A DNA stretch of 36,513 nt, taken from NCBI GenBank assembly GCA_900539945.1, contig UQDV01000026.1, forward strand, positions 1 through 36,513, read 5' to 3'. Positions 25,246 to 33,747 of this stretch are shown piece by piece. The position numbers and the translations under genes are program-made. The notes under the pieces were generated by a model, which was not told the origin of the DNA, did no database searches, and saw only the letters and a list, made by a program, of their open reading frames with translations. Position 1 is the stretch's first letter. Each line of letters begins with the position of its first letter. This DNA is from an uncultured Faecalibacterium sp. (GTDB lineage: Bacteria; Bacillota; Clostridia; Oscillospirales; Ruminococcaceae).

Positions 25246-26910
25246 TTATTCCATGATGATATCGTTGATGTCACCGCCGCCGGGGATCATGGGCAGGACC
25301 TTTTCGTCCTTGTCGATGATGCACTCGATCCAGGTGGGGCCTTTGCGCTGGAGCGCCTCGGCAAATGCCTGCTGGAACTCCGGCAGGTTGGTGCAGCGGT
25401 AGCCCTTCAGGCCAAAGCCCTCGGCCAGCTTGACGAAGTCGGTGTGACGGTGGGGATCGGTCTGGCTGTAGCGCTTGCCGTAGAAGGTGGTCTGCCACTG
25501 GCGCACCATACCCAGCACGGAATTGTTGAAGATGACCGTGATGATGGGCAGGTCGTAGCTGACGGCGGTGCAGGCCTCGTTCAGGTTCATATGGAAGGAA
25601 CCGTCACCGGTGAACATGACCACACGCTGGTCCCGGCCAAGGGCCATCTGGGCACCGATTGCGGCACCGTAGCCAAAGCCCATGGTGCCCAGGCCGCCGC
25701 TGGTGATGAAACCGCGGCTCTTGGCGTGGCGCAGGTACTGGGCTGCCCACATCTGGTGCTGGCCCACATCGGTGACGTATACGGCCTCCGGGCCGCACTG
25801 GTTGCACACCTCACCGATGACCTGATGGGGCATCAGGCGGGTGGGGTCGGACACCGGGTGGTAATCCTGTGCCTGCCACTCGTGGATCATCTTCATCCAG
25901 TCGGGGTGCTTTGCCTCTTTGATCTGCGGCAGCATGGCCTGCAGCACATAGGCGGCATCGCCCACGATGGACAGGTCCACTTCCACATTCTTGCCCAGCT
26001 CGCTGGGGTCGATGTCGATCTGGATGATGGTGGCATTCTTGGCAAAGGTCTTGGGTTTCAGCGCCACACGGTCCGAGAAGCGGGTACCCACCGCGATCAG
26101 CACGTCACAGTCGGCCACGGCCCGGTTGGAGGTGTAACAGCCGTGCATGCCCAGCATGCCGATGTTCATGGGGTCGCCGTAAGGCACCACACCGGCCGCC
26201 ATCAGGGTGTAGGTGGCCGGGATCTCGGCCTTGTGCAGCAGATCCCGCAGCGGCTGGCAGGAAGCTGCGCTGCGCACGCCGCCGCCAAAGTACACCAGCG
26301 GGCGCTGTGCCGCGTTGATCAGGTCGGCTGCCCAGCGCACCTGCTCCGCATCAAAGGTGGTGACGGTGCGGATGGGCTCCGGCTGCTTGTTTTCAAACTC
26401 GCACACGGCAGCGGTCACATCCTTGGGGATGTCCACCAGCACCGGGCCCTTGCGGCCGCTCTGTGCAATGCGGAAAGCTGCGCGCATGGTGTCAGCCAGA
26501 TCCTCGACCCGGCGCACCGTGAAGTTGTGCTTGGTGATGGGCATCGTGATGCCCTCAATGTAGGCTTCCTGGAAGCTGTCCTTGCCGATGCCGGGGGTGG
26601 CCACGTTGCCGGTAAAAGCCACCATGGGCACCGAGTCCATGTAGGCCGTGGCAATGCCGGTGACCAGATTGGTGGCACCCGGGCCGCTGGTAGCCAGCAC
26701 CACGCCGGTGCGGCCGGTGGCACGGGCGTAACCGTCGGCTGCGTGGGCAGCGCCCTGCTCGTGTGCCGTGAGCACATGGGTGATGCGGTCGGCATTCTTA
26801 TACAGCTCATCGTAAAGATTCAGCACTGCACCGCCGGGATAACCAAAAATGGTATCCACGCCCTGCTCACAAAGAACCTCCACAAAAATCTGAGAACCGT
26901 TCAACTGCAT
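25246..26910 (-). CDS. ilvB: Acetolactate synthase, large catalytic subunit
   Basis: A 554-residue ThDP enzyme forming acetolactate or acetohydroxybutyrate. The catalytic Glu lies in TAHEQGAAHAADGYAR (about residue 49), followed by SGPGATNLVTGIA and the ThDP/Mg motif GDGSFHMNLNE (about 455) with VIFNNSVLGM. The ATG follows ACAGGAG. It is the first gene behind an isoleucine T-box. Together with ilvN it supplies the valine branch that feeds 2-ketoisovalerate to leuA. Confidence 0.96.
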   Translation of the reverse strand: MQLNGSQIFVEVLCEQGVDTIFGYPGGAVLNLYDELYKNADRITHVLTAHEQGAAHAADGYARATGRTGVVLATSGPGATNLVTGIATAYMDSVPMVAFTGNVATPGIGKDSFQEAYIEGITMPITKHNFTVRRVEDLADTMRAAFRIAQSGRKGPVLVDIPKDVTAAVCEFENKQPEPIRTVTTFDAEQVRWAADLINAAQRPLVYFGGGVRSAASCQPLRDLLHKAEIPATYTLMAAGVVPYGDPMNIGMLGMHGCYTSNRAVADCDVLIAVGTRFSDRVALKPKTFAKNATIIQIDIDPSELGKNVEVDLSIVGDAAYVLQAMLPQIKEAKHPDWMKMIHEWQAQDYHPVSDPTRLMPHQVIGEVCNQCGPEAVYVTDVGQHQMWAAQYLRHAKSRGFITSGGLGTMGFGYGAAIGAQMALGRDQRVVMFTGDGSFHMNLNEACTAVSYDLPIITVIFNNSVLGMVRQWQTTFYGKRYSQTDPHRHTDFVKLAEGFGLKGYRCTNLPEFQQAFAEALQRKGPTWIECIIDKDEKVLPMIPGGGDINDIIME

Positions 26911-26968
26911 GGTGAGTTACTCCTGTTTCCTAAACCTTTTTCATTTACGCTCTGCAGGGGGCGGGGGT

Positions 26969-27257
26969 AAAAGAAAAGGCCCTTGTCCCCTGTTCATTCC
27001 AAGAGACAAAGACCTTGTGATCATCAAGCTCTCTGCGGTACCACTCTCGTTGGTGCGCTGTGCACCCTCTCATGGGCTTCCAACAAAGCCCTGCCTCATA
27101 ACGGCGGCTGCCGGCGCTGCTTACAAGGGTCTGACACCCGTTGGGCAGGCTGCTCCGGGAGGATTTCTCCCACGAAACACTGACTGCCTTGCACCAAACG
27201 GCAGCTCTCTGAACAGGGGGGATCGTGTGGTACTTTTTCCCATCCACGCATTTGTTG
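26969..27257 (-). promoter_or_regulatory. T-box riboswitch, isoleucine specifier
   Basis: On the minus strand: stem I with AGAGAGCTGCCG and GGTGCAAGGCAG; a specifier ATC (27162-27164) in the context GAGAA-ATC-CTCCCGGAGC; the T-box core GAGTGGTACCGCAGAG (about 27031-27047); and a terminator pairing AAGGTCTTTGTC with GACAAGGGCCTT before TTCTTTT (about 26970-27016). Uncharged tRNA-Ile should turn on ilvBNCD. Confidence 0.92.
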
Positions 27258-27263
27258 ATGTAA

Positions 27264-27291
27264 ATTATACTATAAACCGGGCTGATGTCAA
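27264..27291 (-). promoter_or_regulatory. ilv operon promoter
   Basis: TTGACA (27286-27291), 16-bp spacer, TATAAT (27264-27269), just upstream of the T-box. Confidence 0.8.
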
Positions 27292-27354
27292 TCGACAATT
27301 TGTAACTTGAGTCACATAAAAAGTGAAGAAAATTGAACACGTCTGCGTGTACTC

Positions 27355-27420
27355 TTGCAACCCTACCCAAACCGCTGTATACTTCTATTGCCTGTGTGTC
27401 ACCGTGACACGCTCTTTTTT
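27355..27420 (+). promoter_or_regulatory. DUF815 gene promoter with a palindrome at the start site
   Basis: TTGCAA (27355-27360), 17-bp spacer, TATACT (27378-27383). A perfect GTGTCAC-C-GTGACAC palindrome (27396-27410) with TTTTTT at 27415-27420 lies just after the expected start. It could be an operator or a 5' mini-terminator. Confidence 0.65.
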
Positions 27421-27464
27421 GCACAACAAAAGAGAAACGAAAAACAGGGCAGAGGGATGGGACT

Positions 27465-28673
27465 ATGAAACTGAAAGAATGGAACGCCCGGCTCCACGGG
27501 CTGGTGATCTTCCGCACCCTGCTGGAGGACCCGGTGCTGGCTAAACTGCTGGACCTGACCGACCGCATGGAGGCCGGGGGCCGGGGCATGGGTCCGGTGT
27601 GTGACGCCGTGGCCCAGTTTGAAGCAGCACTGTTTGAGCGCACCACAGATTGGAGCCAGTACCTGAGCACCGCTGTGCTGGAGGCCGAGACGGTCTGTGT
27701 GCGGCAGGCTGCCGCCGGGGCTCTGGCTCCGGTGCTGCAGGCAGCACTGGACAACGAGCTGGCCTTCCTGCAGCAGCTGTGCAGCCTGACGCTGGATGCC
27801 CTGCTGGACGCGGCAGAGGTCCCGGCCGAAGAGCTGGCCTTCCTGCCCCGGTGGGAGACGGCCGACCTTGACCTGCCCGCCGCCTATGCCCAGCGCATGA
27901 GCGAGGTGGGCAAGAAGGGCTACGGCATGTTTGCCAAGCACCATGTATTTACAGTAGAAAACGGCAAGCTGGTGCCGGTGAAGTACCCCGACCCCCAGCG
28001 TCTTTCCGAGCTGCCGGGCTACGAAAAGGAGCGGGAAAAGGTGATCGCCAACACCCGTGCCCTGCTGGCCGGGATGCCCGCCAACAATGTGCTGCTGTAC
28101 GGCGACGCCGGCACCGGCAAGTCCAGCTCGGTCAAGGCCATCGCCAATGAGTTTGCCCCGGAGGGCCTGCGGCTGGTGGAAGTGAAAAAGAACCAGCTGT
28201 ACCAGATCCCCGACCTGATGGACAAGCTGGCCGCCAACCCCCTCAAGTTTATCCTGTTCATCGACGACCTGAGCTTTACCGCCAACGACGACAACTTTGC
28301 CGCCCTCAAGGCCATTCTGGAGGGCAGCGTGGGCAGCCGTGCCCGCAACATCGCGGTGTACGCCACCTCCAACCGCCGCCACCTCATCAAGGAGACCCTG
28401 ACCGACCGCACCGGCGACGACATCCACGAAGCCGACACCCGGCAGGAGCTCATGAGCCTTTCGGCCCGGTTCGGCCTGACCGTGACCTTCCAGCGGCCGG
28501 AAAAAGCCCGGTTCGAGACCATCCTGGAGGAGCTGGCCCGGCAGCACCATATCCAGATGCCCATGGACCAGCTGCTGGTCAAGGCCGAGGCCTTTGCCAT
28601 CCGCGCCGGCGGCCGCAGCCCCCGCGTGGCCAAGCAGTTCATCGAGCAGTGTGAGGCCGGTGTGCAGAAGTAA
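27465..28673 (+). CDS. DUF815-family AAA ATPase
   Basis: A 402-residue protein. A helical N-terminal part (about 1-165) precedes an AAA core with Walker A YGDAGTGKSSSVKA (about 210-223), Walker B FILFIDDLSF and a sensor-like YATSNRRHLIKE, followed by DDIHEADTRQELMSLSARFG, a segment typical of DUF815 (a little-studied AAA family). The function is not established; remodelling of a protein partner is a reasonable guess. The ATG at 27465 has only a modest site (AGAGGGATGG). It is monocistronic with its own promoter and terminator. Confidence 0.88.
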   Translation: MKLKEWNARLHGLVIFRTLLEDPVLAKLLDLTDRMEAGGRGMGPVCDAVAQFEAALFERTTDWSQYLSTAVLEAETVCVRQAAAGALAPVLQAALDNELAFLQQLCSLTLDALLDAAEVPAEELAFLPRWETADLDLPAAYAQRMSEVGKKGYGMFAKHHVFTVENGKLVPVKYPDPQRLSELPGYEKEREKVIANTRALLAGMPANNVLLYGDAGTGKSSSVKAIANEFAPEGLRLVEVKKNQLYQIPDLMDKLAANPLKFILFIDDLSFTANDDNFAALKAILEGSVGSRARNIAVYATSNRRHLIKETLTDRTGDDIHEADTRQELMSLSARFGLTVTFQRPEKARFETILEELARQHHIQMPMDQLLVKAEAFAIRAGGRSPRVAKQFIEQCEAGVQK

Positions 28674-28697
28674 CACTTCTGCCCGGCACGCAGCAAA

Positions 28698-28758
28698 GCA
28701 CCCGCAGACGTTTTCCGCGTTTCCAGCGCCGGAAAACGCCCTTGCGGGTGCCTTTTTT
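28698..28758 (+). terminator. Intrinsic terminator of the DUF815 gene
   Basis: GCACCCGCA and ACGTTTTCC pair with GGAAAACGC and TGCGGGTGC, followed by CTTTTTT. Confidence 0.85.
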
Positions 28759-28801
28759 CTGCCGCAGTTTCCCGCAAAAAAGTCGCATGAACGCCGCAAT
28801 T

Positions 28802-28828
28802 AGTTTGTCGTTATTTTAACGACAAACT
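28802..28828. promoter_or_regulatory. Perfect 11-bp inverted repeat upstream of the SDR gene
   Basis: AGTTTGTCGTT and AACGACAAACT are separated by 5 bp, with no T tract. A second, looser dyad TTTCAC/GTGAAA follows at about 28850-28876. Both lie upstream of the promoter at 28921, suggesting regulator sites. The rest of 28759-28920 shows nothing else. Confidence 0.5.
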
Positions 28829-28920
28829 CCCGTCAAAAGTTTCACAAAAGCGCCGTGAATTCGTGAAAATTTTGACTTTCCAAGAATCTTTGTCTATTTT
28901 TTATTTATCGGCAAAAAGGC

Positions 28921-28949
28921 TTGATTTCCGGCAAACAGCGGACTATAAT
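28921..28949 (+). promoter_or_regulatory. SDR gene promoter
   Basis: TTGATT (28921-28926), 17-bp spacer, TATAAT (28944-28949), about 50 nt ahead of the start. Confidence 0.75.
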
Positions 28950-29005
28950 ATGGCCAAAATCAGCCCGGGGGCGCAGCTCCTCCGGGCACATTCTGGAGGA
29001 TAACT

Positions 29006-29806
29006 ATGGGCTTTTTAACGGGTAAGACCGCACTCATCACCGGTGCAGGGCGCGCAGTCCTGCAGGATGGCAGCTGCGGTTCCATTGGATACGGCATTGC
29101 TACGGCCTACGCAAAAGAGGGTGCAAACCTTGTGATCACCGGCCGCAATGTGAAAAAGCTGGAAGAGGCCAAGCAGGAGCTGGAGAGCAAGTACGGCATC
29201 AAGGTGCTGCCGGTGCAGGCCGATGTGTGCGCCGGCGGCGACAACGAAGCCACCGTGCAGCGCGTGGTGAAGCAGGCCGTTGACGCCTTTGGCGGCATTC
29301 AGGTGCTGATCAACAACGCACAGGCCTCGGCTTCCGGCGTCTCGCTGGCCGAGCACACCACCGAGCAGTTCGACCTGGCCCTGTATTCGGGCCTGTACGC
29401 AGCCTTCTATTATATGAAGGCCTGCTACCCTTACCTGAAAGAGTCCCACGGCAGCGTGATCAACTTTGCCTCCGGTGCCGGCCTGTTCGGCAACTACGGC
29501 CAGTGCGCCTACGCTGCCGCCAAGGAGGGCATCCGCGGCCTGTCCCGCGTGGCCGCCACCGAGTGGGGCCCGGATGACATCAACGTCAACGTTGTCTGCC
29601 CGCTGGCCTGGACCGCCAAGCTGGAGCAGTTCCAGCAGGCTTACCCGGAGGCCTTCAAGGCCAACGTCAAAATGCCGCCCATGGGCCACTACGGCAACGC
29701 CGAACTGGAGATCGGCCGCGTGTGCGTCCAGCTGGCCATGCCAGACTTCAAGTTCATGTCCGGCGAGACCCTCACGCTGGAGGGCGGCATGGGTCAGCGC
29801 CCGTAA
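29006..29806 (+). CDS. Short-chain dehydrogenase/reductase
   Basis: A 266-residue classical SDR oxidoreductase, cytosolic and NAD(P)-dependent. Visible are the cofactor loop beginning ALITGAGRA, LINNAQASASG in place of the usual NNAG, the catalytic Ser in NFASGAG, YAAAKEG as the YxxxK motif, and a C-terminal SGETLTLEGGMGQ. The glycine-rich loop is enlarged (AVLQDGSCGSIGYGIA), which is unusual for standard SDRs and recalls FabI-like loops, but the YxxxK spacing is classical. Substrate cannot be deduced. The ATG follows GGAGG. Promoter and terminator flank it singly. Confidence 0.88.
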   Translation: MGFLTGKTALITGAGRAVLQDGSCGSIGYGIATAYAKEGANLVITGRNVKKLEEAKQELESKYGIKVLPVQADVCAGGDNEATVQRVVKQAVDAFGGIQVLINNAQASASGVSLAEHTTEQFDLALYSGLYAAFYYMKACYPYLKESHGSVINFASGAGLFGNYGQCAYAAAKEGIRGLSRVAATEWGPDDINVNVVCPLAWTAKLEQFQQAYPEAFKANVKMPPMGHYGNAELEIGRVCVQLAMPDFKFMSGETLTLEGGMGQRP

Positions 29807-29838
29807 CTTTGCGTTTTTCTTCCTTCTTCTCAATAGAC

Positions 29839-29873
29839 AAAAGAGGCTGTGCCGGTGGGCACAGCCTCTTTTG
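29839..29873. terminator. Bidirectional intrinsic terminator between the SDR gene and ridA
   Basis: AAAGAGGCTGTGCC pairs with GGCACAGCCTCTTT around GGTG; T tracts on both strands serve the two convergent genes. Confidence 0.9.
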
Positions 29874-29893
29874 TTTATCTGTTGCTTTTGGGA

Positions 29894-30268
29894 TCAGCCC
29901 CGCACCGCGATGCACTCGATCTCGAGCTTTGCACCCTTGGGGATGGCTGCCACCTGCACGCAGCTGCGGGCCGGGAACGGCTCTGCAAAGGCCTTGGCAT
30001 ACTCTGCGTTCACAGCCGCAAAGTCGTTGATGTCGGCCAGAAAGATCACGGTCTTGACCACATTGGCCATGGTCAGGCCGGCCTCGGCCAGAATAGCCTT
30101 GAGGTTTGCCAGGCTCTGTGCGGCCTGCTCTTCCACGGTATCGGCCATCTTGCCGGTGGCGGGGTCTACCGGGATCTGACCGGACACGAATACCATATTG
30201 CCCAGGTCCACTGCCTGGCTGTAGGGGCCGATGGCGGCAGGTGCGTTGGGGGTAGATACGACTTTCAT
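29894..30268 (-). CDS. ridA: RidA family enamine/imine deaminase
   Basis: A 124-residue protein that hydrolyses reactive enamines/imines released by PLP enzymes such as IlvA. The family motifs AIGPYSQAV, VFVSGQIPVDP and the Arg101-containing PARSCVQVAAIPKGAKLEIE are intact; that Arg binds the substrate carboxylate. The ATG follows AAAGGAG. It lies on the same strand as ilvA but about 5 kb away, with the low-GC block between them, which suggests they were once closer. A perfect 8-bp inverted repeat lies in its leader. Confidence 0.95.
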   Translation of the reverse strand: MKVVSTPNAPAAIGPYSQAVDLGNMVFVSGQIPVDPATGKMADTVEEQAAQSLANLKAILAEAGLTMANVVKTVIFLADINDFAAVNAEYAKAFAEPFPARSCVQVAAIPKGAKLEIECIAVRG

Positions 30269-30299
30269 CGTGGTTCTCCTTTGTTTGTAGATTCATGAT

Positions 30300-30320
30300 T
30301 TGAAACAGCCGTTGTTTCAA
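30300..30320 (-). promoter_or_regulatory. Inverted repeat in the ridA leader
   Basis: TTGAAACA and TGTTTCAA, separated by 5 bp, about 20 bp downstream of the ridA -10. It could be an operator or a transcript hairpin; there is no T tract. Confidence 0.5.
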
Positions 30321-30340
30321 GCGGGCTATCTGCAATTGAT

Positions 30341-30370
30341 ATTATAGCAAAAACTCAATGATACTTCCAA
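30341..30370 (-). promoter_or_regulatory. ridA promoter
   Basis: TATAAT (30341-30346) with TTGGAA (30365-30370) at an 18-bp spacing. The -35 lies inside the last codons of the upstream gene. Confidence 0.55.
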
Positions 30371-31527
30371 TGGGATCCGGTATACTCTTTTGCTGCGGTC
30401 AGTGCATCCGGATGCTCAAACAGCAACACATACTGCGCATAGCCTGCATCCGGCGCAGAACCGTCCGTGTAAAATTTATTTCTGTCCCGAACCGGAGGTC
30501 TGGCACGGGCAGTACGGTAAAGCGTTGCTCTGTTCGTGCCCGTGCCACCCAGATCACCGATCTCAAACGTCAGGCAGCCATCCACAACGGTCAGTTTTCC
30601 ATTCAACGGCGAGCCGATCTCCGCAAGGCGGGTCACAAAAGAGTTCTGTACACGGTAAAGCTTTCCCGAATAGTCGGACATCAAAACGTGCGCTCCGCCA
30701 AACTGCCCATAATATTTTGCGTCCGGTCTCTGCTGATATTCCCACATGAAATGCTCATACAGGCAACTTTCCCGGTATACATCACCGGGACCCCCCAGTT
30801 GTTCCGTTTTCCCTTTGAAGCGCCGTTGTTCCTGTGCTTCTTCCCAGCCCAGAAGAGCACGTTCCAGATAAATCGTCTGTGTCCCCAGCACGGTTTCAAG
30901 CTGTTTCGGTTTTGTCTGATACAGTTCAGCCAGCTGTGGCAGAAACTTCTCCTGAAAGGTCTGGAGTTGCAAAGAACTGAACGGGTTCTGTTCCCGAATC
31001 GCAGTTAGAAGCCCCTGCGTTTGAGTATCTGCACCGGTAAAGTCATGGTTTTTCAGCAAATACTGACAAAGCGTCTGTATGTTACCGACATCATCTGTAA
31101 TGTCGATCCCGATGATTGAAATTTTTTCTGCAGCATCCCTGCCGCTGTTCCAGTCGGCAATCCATGAATACAGCTCATAGTCCTCTTTGGAGAGCGTGCA
31201 CCGATCAAGCCAATCCGAAAAGGAAAGTCTCCCCTGCACGGTTTCATTTTCAAGAAATGCCGTGGCATATCCACTTTCCTCTACAAGAACACGAACCCCC
31301 TTTTCTTTTACAAGGTATTGGAACAGAGCATTGCGGAATTGCTGATATTCTGTGCAGCGATGGGTTTCTCCAAAGAGATAGACCTGCGCATTCTCATAGC
31401 GGAGCATTTTAGAAATGCCCGCACCCGTGGAGAGATCGATCACCTGAGAGTTTCCCGGATAAAACGCAAAAATAAGTGCCAAAAGAACAGCCAGCAAAAC
31501 CACACCGGCGAGAACCCGTTTTTGCAT
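30355..31527 (-). CDS. Membrane-anchored EreA/ChaN-like protein, paralogue 1
   Basis: A 390-residue protein with an N-terminal anchor or uncleaved signal (about 5-22) and an external domain. The segment VYLFGETHR (Glu54, His56), the pair Glu83-Glu84 in LVEESGYA, and His280 in FGGAHV correspond to the Glu/His set of the erythromycin esterase/ChaN/Tiki superfamily. The spacing G-E-x-H is closer to ChaN than to EreA (G-E-x-x-H). Macrolide hydrolysis is therefore not a safe assumption; the substrate is unknown. The ATG at 31527 follows GGAGG. It lies 50 nt after its paralogue and shares long blocks with it, such as IDLSTGAGISKMLRYENAQV. Base composition is lower in GC than the flanking genes. Confidence 0.7.
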   Translation of the reverse strand: MQKRVLAGVVLLAVLLALIFAFYPGNSQVIDLSTGAGISKMLRYENAQVYLFGETHRCTEYQQFRNALFQYLVKEKGVRVLVEESGYATAFLENETVQGRLSFSDWLDRCTLSKEDYELYSWIADWNSGRDAAEKISIIGIDITDDVGNIQTLCQYLLKNHDFTGADTQTQGLLTAIREQNPFSSLQLQTFQEKFLPQLAELYQTKPKQLETVLGTQTIYLERALLGWEEAQEQRRFKGKTEQLGGPGDVYRESCLYEHFMWEYQQRPDAKYYGQFGGAHVLMSDYSGKLYRVQNSFVTRLAEIGSPLNGKLTVVDGCLTFEIGDLGGTGTNRATLYRTARARPPVRDRNKFYTDGSAPDAGYAQYVLLFEHPDALTAAKEYTGSHWKYH

Positions 31528-31577
31528 GCTGCATCCTCCCCGTGAAAAAAACATCGTTCAAACTCTGCCAATACGTT

Positions 31578-32765
31578 TTATTTTTCTTTATAGTTTTTCC
31601 AATACCGGCCTGGCTGCTCCTCACTGGCCGTGACCTGAGACGGATGCTCGAACAGCAACGCATACTGTGCGATTTTTTCATCCGGGGTGTCGGGAGCTTC
31701 GGCATAGAACTTTCCGCTTTCGGAAACCGGGTTCTTGGCAAGGGCGGTATTGTATAAAATAACGCGATTTGCATCAGCCTCACCCAACTCCCCGATCTCA
31801 TGGGTGATTGCACCGTCGATCACGGTCAGCCTGCCATCAAGAAAGCTGTTTTTCCCAGCCATCCGGGACACAAAGCTATTGTTGATTCGGGACGATCCTT
31901 CTTTTTGTACATAGTTTTCCATCTGAACGTGTGCTGCGCCGAACGAACCAAAATACTTTGCGGTCGGGTTTTCCTCATAGACCCTCCGGAGGTTCGCATA
32001 CAGGGCATCCTCCCGATACGCCACGGCGGGGCCATCCAGCTGGAGATCCGGCTGATAGTCGTTCAGCTTGTAGCACTCCTGTCCCTGCTGCCAACCCTGA
32101 AGCACGCGTTCCAGATGGATCGTCTGATCTCCCAGCGCCAGTTCAAGCTGTTCCGGGTTTGTCTGGTACAGTTCGATCAGCTGCGGCAACAAACTGTTCT
32201 CAAAGCGCTGCTGAAACTGGCATTTCTGGGTGCTGATCAAAAGCATCTGCGTCTTTGTATCTGCCGCAGAAAAATCACAGTCTCTCAGCAAATACCGGCA
32301 GAAGGCATAGACTACCCCAATCGAATCGGTGATATCGATACCGACAATGGAGATCTTATCCCTATCCGGTCTGTTCTGATTGAATTCTGATATCCACCGG
32401 AACAGCTCGTAGTCCTCTTTGGATACGACAAACTGATCGTATCCGTATTCGTCGGCAAAGGACAACCGGTTCTGCACTGTTTCGTTTTCGAGAAAGCCGC
32501 TTGCATAGCCGTGCTCCATCAAAAGAACACGCACGCCCTTTTTCTCTACAAGGTACTTGAACAGTGCATTGCGGAACTGCTGATATTCCACCTTGCGATG
32601 GACCTCGCCAAGCATATAGACCTGAGCATTCTCATAGCGGAGCATTTTAGAAATGCCCGCACCGGTGGAGAGGTCGATCTCCTGAGAGCTTCTCGGATAA
32701 AGTTCAAAGACAAGGGCACAAAGGATGACGAGCGACAATGCAAAAGCGAGAAATTTCCTGCGCAA
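31578..32765 (-). CDS. Membrane-anchored EreA/ChaN-like protein, paralogue 2
   Basis: A 395-residue tandem paralogue of the next gene, with the same layout: N-terminal anchor (LAFALSLVILCALVFELYP), VYMLGEVHR, the Glu of LLMEHGYA, GIDITDSIG, and FGAAHV for the late His. The candidate catalytic Glu/His residues are all kept, so neither copy looks degraded. I take TTG at 32765 as start because GGGAGGGG lies 5 nt upstream and it equals the length of the paralogue; the frame is open further up without a good site. It is the first gene of the pair, divergent from the two-component system, and its promoter is weak by eye, which fits activator control. Confidence 0.7.
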   Translation of the reverse strand: MRRKFLAFALSLVILCALVFELYPRSSQEIDLSTGAGISKMLRYENAQVYMLGEVHRKVEYQQFRNALFKYLVEKKGVRVLLMEHGYASGFLENETVQNRLSFADEYGYDQFVVSKEDYELFRWISEFNQNRPDRDKISIVGIDITDSIGVVYAFCRYLLRDCDFSAADTKTQMLLISTQKCQFQQRFENSLLPQLIELYQTNPEQLELALGDQTIHLERVLQGWQQGQECYKLNDYQPDLQLDGPAVAYREDALYANLRRVYEENPTAKYFGSFGAAHVQMENYVQKEGSSRINNSFVSRMAGKNSFLDGRLTVIDGAITHEIGELGEADANRVILYNTALAKNPVSESGKFYAEAPDTPDEKIAQYALLFEHPSQVTASEEQPGRYWKNYKEK

Positions 32766-33027
32766 AATAACCCCTCCCGTAAAAAGAGAATCCACAAAAC
32801 GTCGTGTCATTATTTTTACGCAGGGGGATTGGATTGTCCACATTCCGGGAATGAACACGGGTTTTCTTGTCATGAAACCGGCAATTGCAGTTTTCACGCC
32901 ACAGACTGCAAGTTCAGCGCAGCCATATTATCAGCAGCCCTCTGCTGAAATTGCATTGACTTGAAGGGAGCACTGCGTTATTATGAGTAACAAAACCGGT
33001 CCGTTCGACCTTAGAGGAGGCTGCCGA
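32766..33027. promoter_or_regulatory. Divergent control region of the EreA/ChaN-like pair and two-component system
   Basis: The plus-strand promoter is TTGACT (32956-32961), 17 bp, TATTAT (32979-32984). Inverted repeats are CATTCC/GGAATG (32841-32853) and TCAGCAG/CTGCTGA (32931-32948). Two AGTT-centred direct repeats start 22 bp apart (32889 and 32911), near the 21-bp spacing of LytTR sites. No strong minus-strand promoter is seen. Confidence 0.55.
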
Positions 33028-33747
33028 TTGAATTTACTGATTTGTGATGATGAGCCCGCTGTCGCGGAGCAGGTTTCTGCATTACTCCGAGACCATTGCG
33101 AAAAAAGCGGCATCTCTGCGCACTTTTATCCTTTCAGCGATCCCGGCGCGATCAAAGACCTTTCTTCCTATGATCTTGCATTCCTGGACATCGACATGGG
33201 CGATTCCAGCGGCATTGACCTCGCACGGACTCTTCGCAGGGAAAACCCCGGAGTCGTGATCATCTTTCTCACAAACTTTATCCAATACGCTCCAGAAGGG
33301 TTTGAGGTACAGGCATTCCGGTATCTTTTGAAACGTGATATGAACGAAAAGCTGATCCCTTATTTTGAAGATGCGATCCGGGAGGTCGTCCGAAAGAAGA
33401 GGGTCCTCACCATTTCGGTCCATTCCGAACCGATCGACATTCCTGTAAATCACATCCTCTATCTGGAGGCCAATCTGCGGGTCATCATCGTGCACCTGAT
33501 CCATGACGAGCGAACGGAGTATCATTTCTACGGCAATCTGTCCGATCTGTCAAAAAAGTTGGAGGACCTCGGTTTCCTGCGCGTTCAACGCTCATTTTTG
33601 GTAAACATGGAGTACATCGTGCAGCTGCAATACGAAAAGGTGAGCCTGACTGGCGGGATCGTTTTACCTTCAAGCGCTAAGAATCACAAGGAACTGAAGC
33701 AGCACTATCTGCTGTGGCGGGGGAAAAACCGATGGGCGATTTCTTGA
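33028..33747 (+). CDS. LytTR-family response regulator
   Basis: A 239-residue AgrA/LytR-type regulator. The receiver domain (about 1-120) has the acidic pair in LLICDDEP, the phospho-acceptor Asp54 in AFLDIDMG, and the switch Thr/Lys region FLTNF...RYLLKRD. The C-terminal LytTR DNA-binding domain (about 140-235) shows ILYLEANLRVIIVH and FLRVQRSFLVNMEYI. I choose TTG at 33028: AGGAGG is 7 nt upstream, whereas the ATG at 32983 lies inside the -10 of the promoter. It overlaps the kinase gene by 16 nt. The likely target is the divergent EreA/ChaN-like pair or the control region itself. Confidence 0.92.
   Translation: MNLLICDDEPAVAEQVSALLRDHCEKSGISAHFYPFSDPGAIKDLSSYDLAFLDIDMGDSSGIDLARTLRRENPGVVIIFLTNFIQYAPEGFEVQAFRYLLKRDMNEKLIPYFEDAIREVVRKKRVLTISVHSEPIDIPVNHILYLEANLRVIIVHLIHDERTEYHFYGNLSDLSKKLEDLGFLRVQRSFLVNMEYIVQLQYEKVSLTGGIVLPSSAKNHKELKQHYLLWRGKNRWAIS

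Noticed and set aside
30355..32765. Macrolide-resistance (erythromycin esterase) call for the two paralogues
   Set aside because: The G-E-x-H spacing is nearer ChaN than EreA, and the proteins are membrane-anchored outside the cytosol, so only the broad superfamily can be supported.
32983..33027. ATG at 32983 as the start of the LytTR regulator
   Set aside because: It falls within the -10 hexamer of the best promoter, and its ribosome binding site is too far away; TTG at 33028 has AGGAGG at ideal distance.
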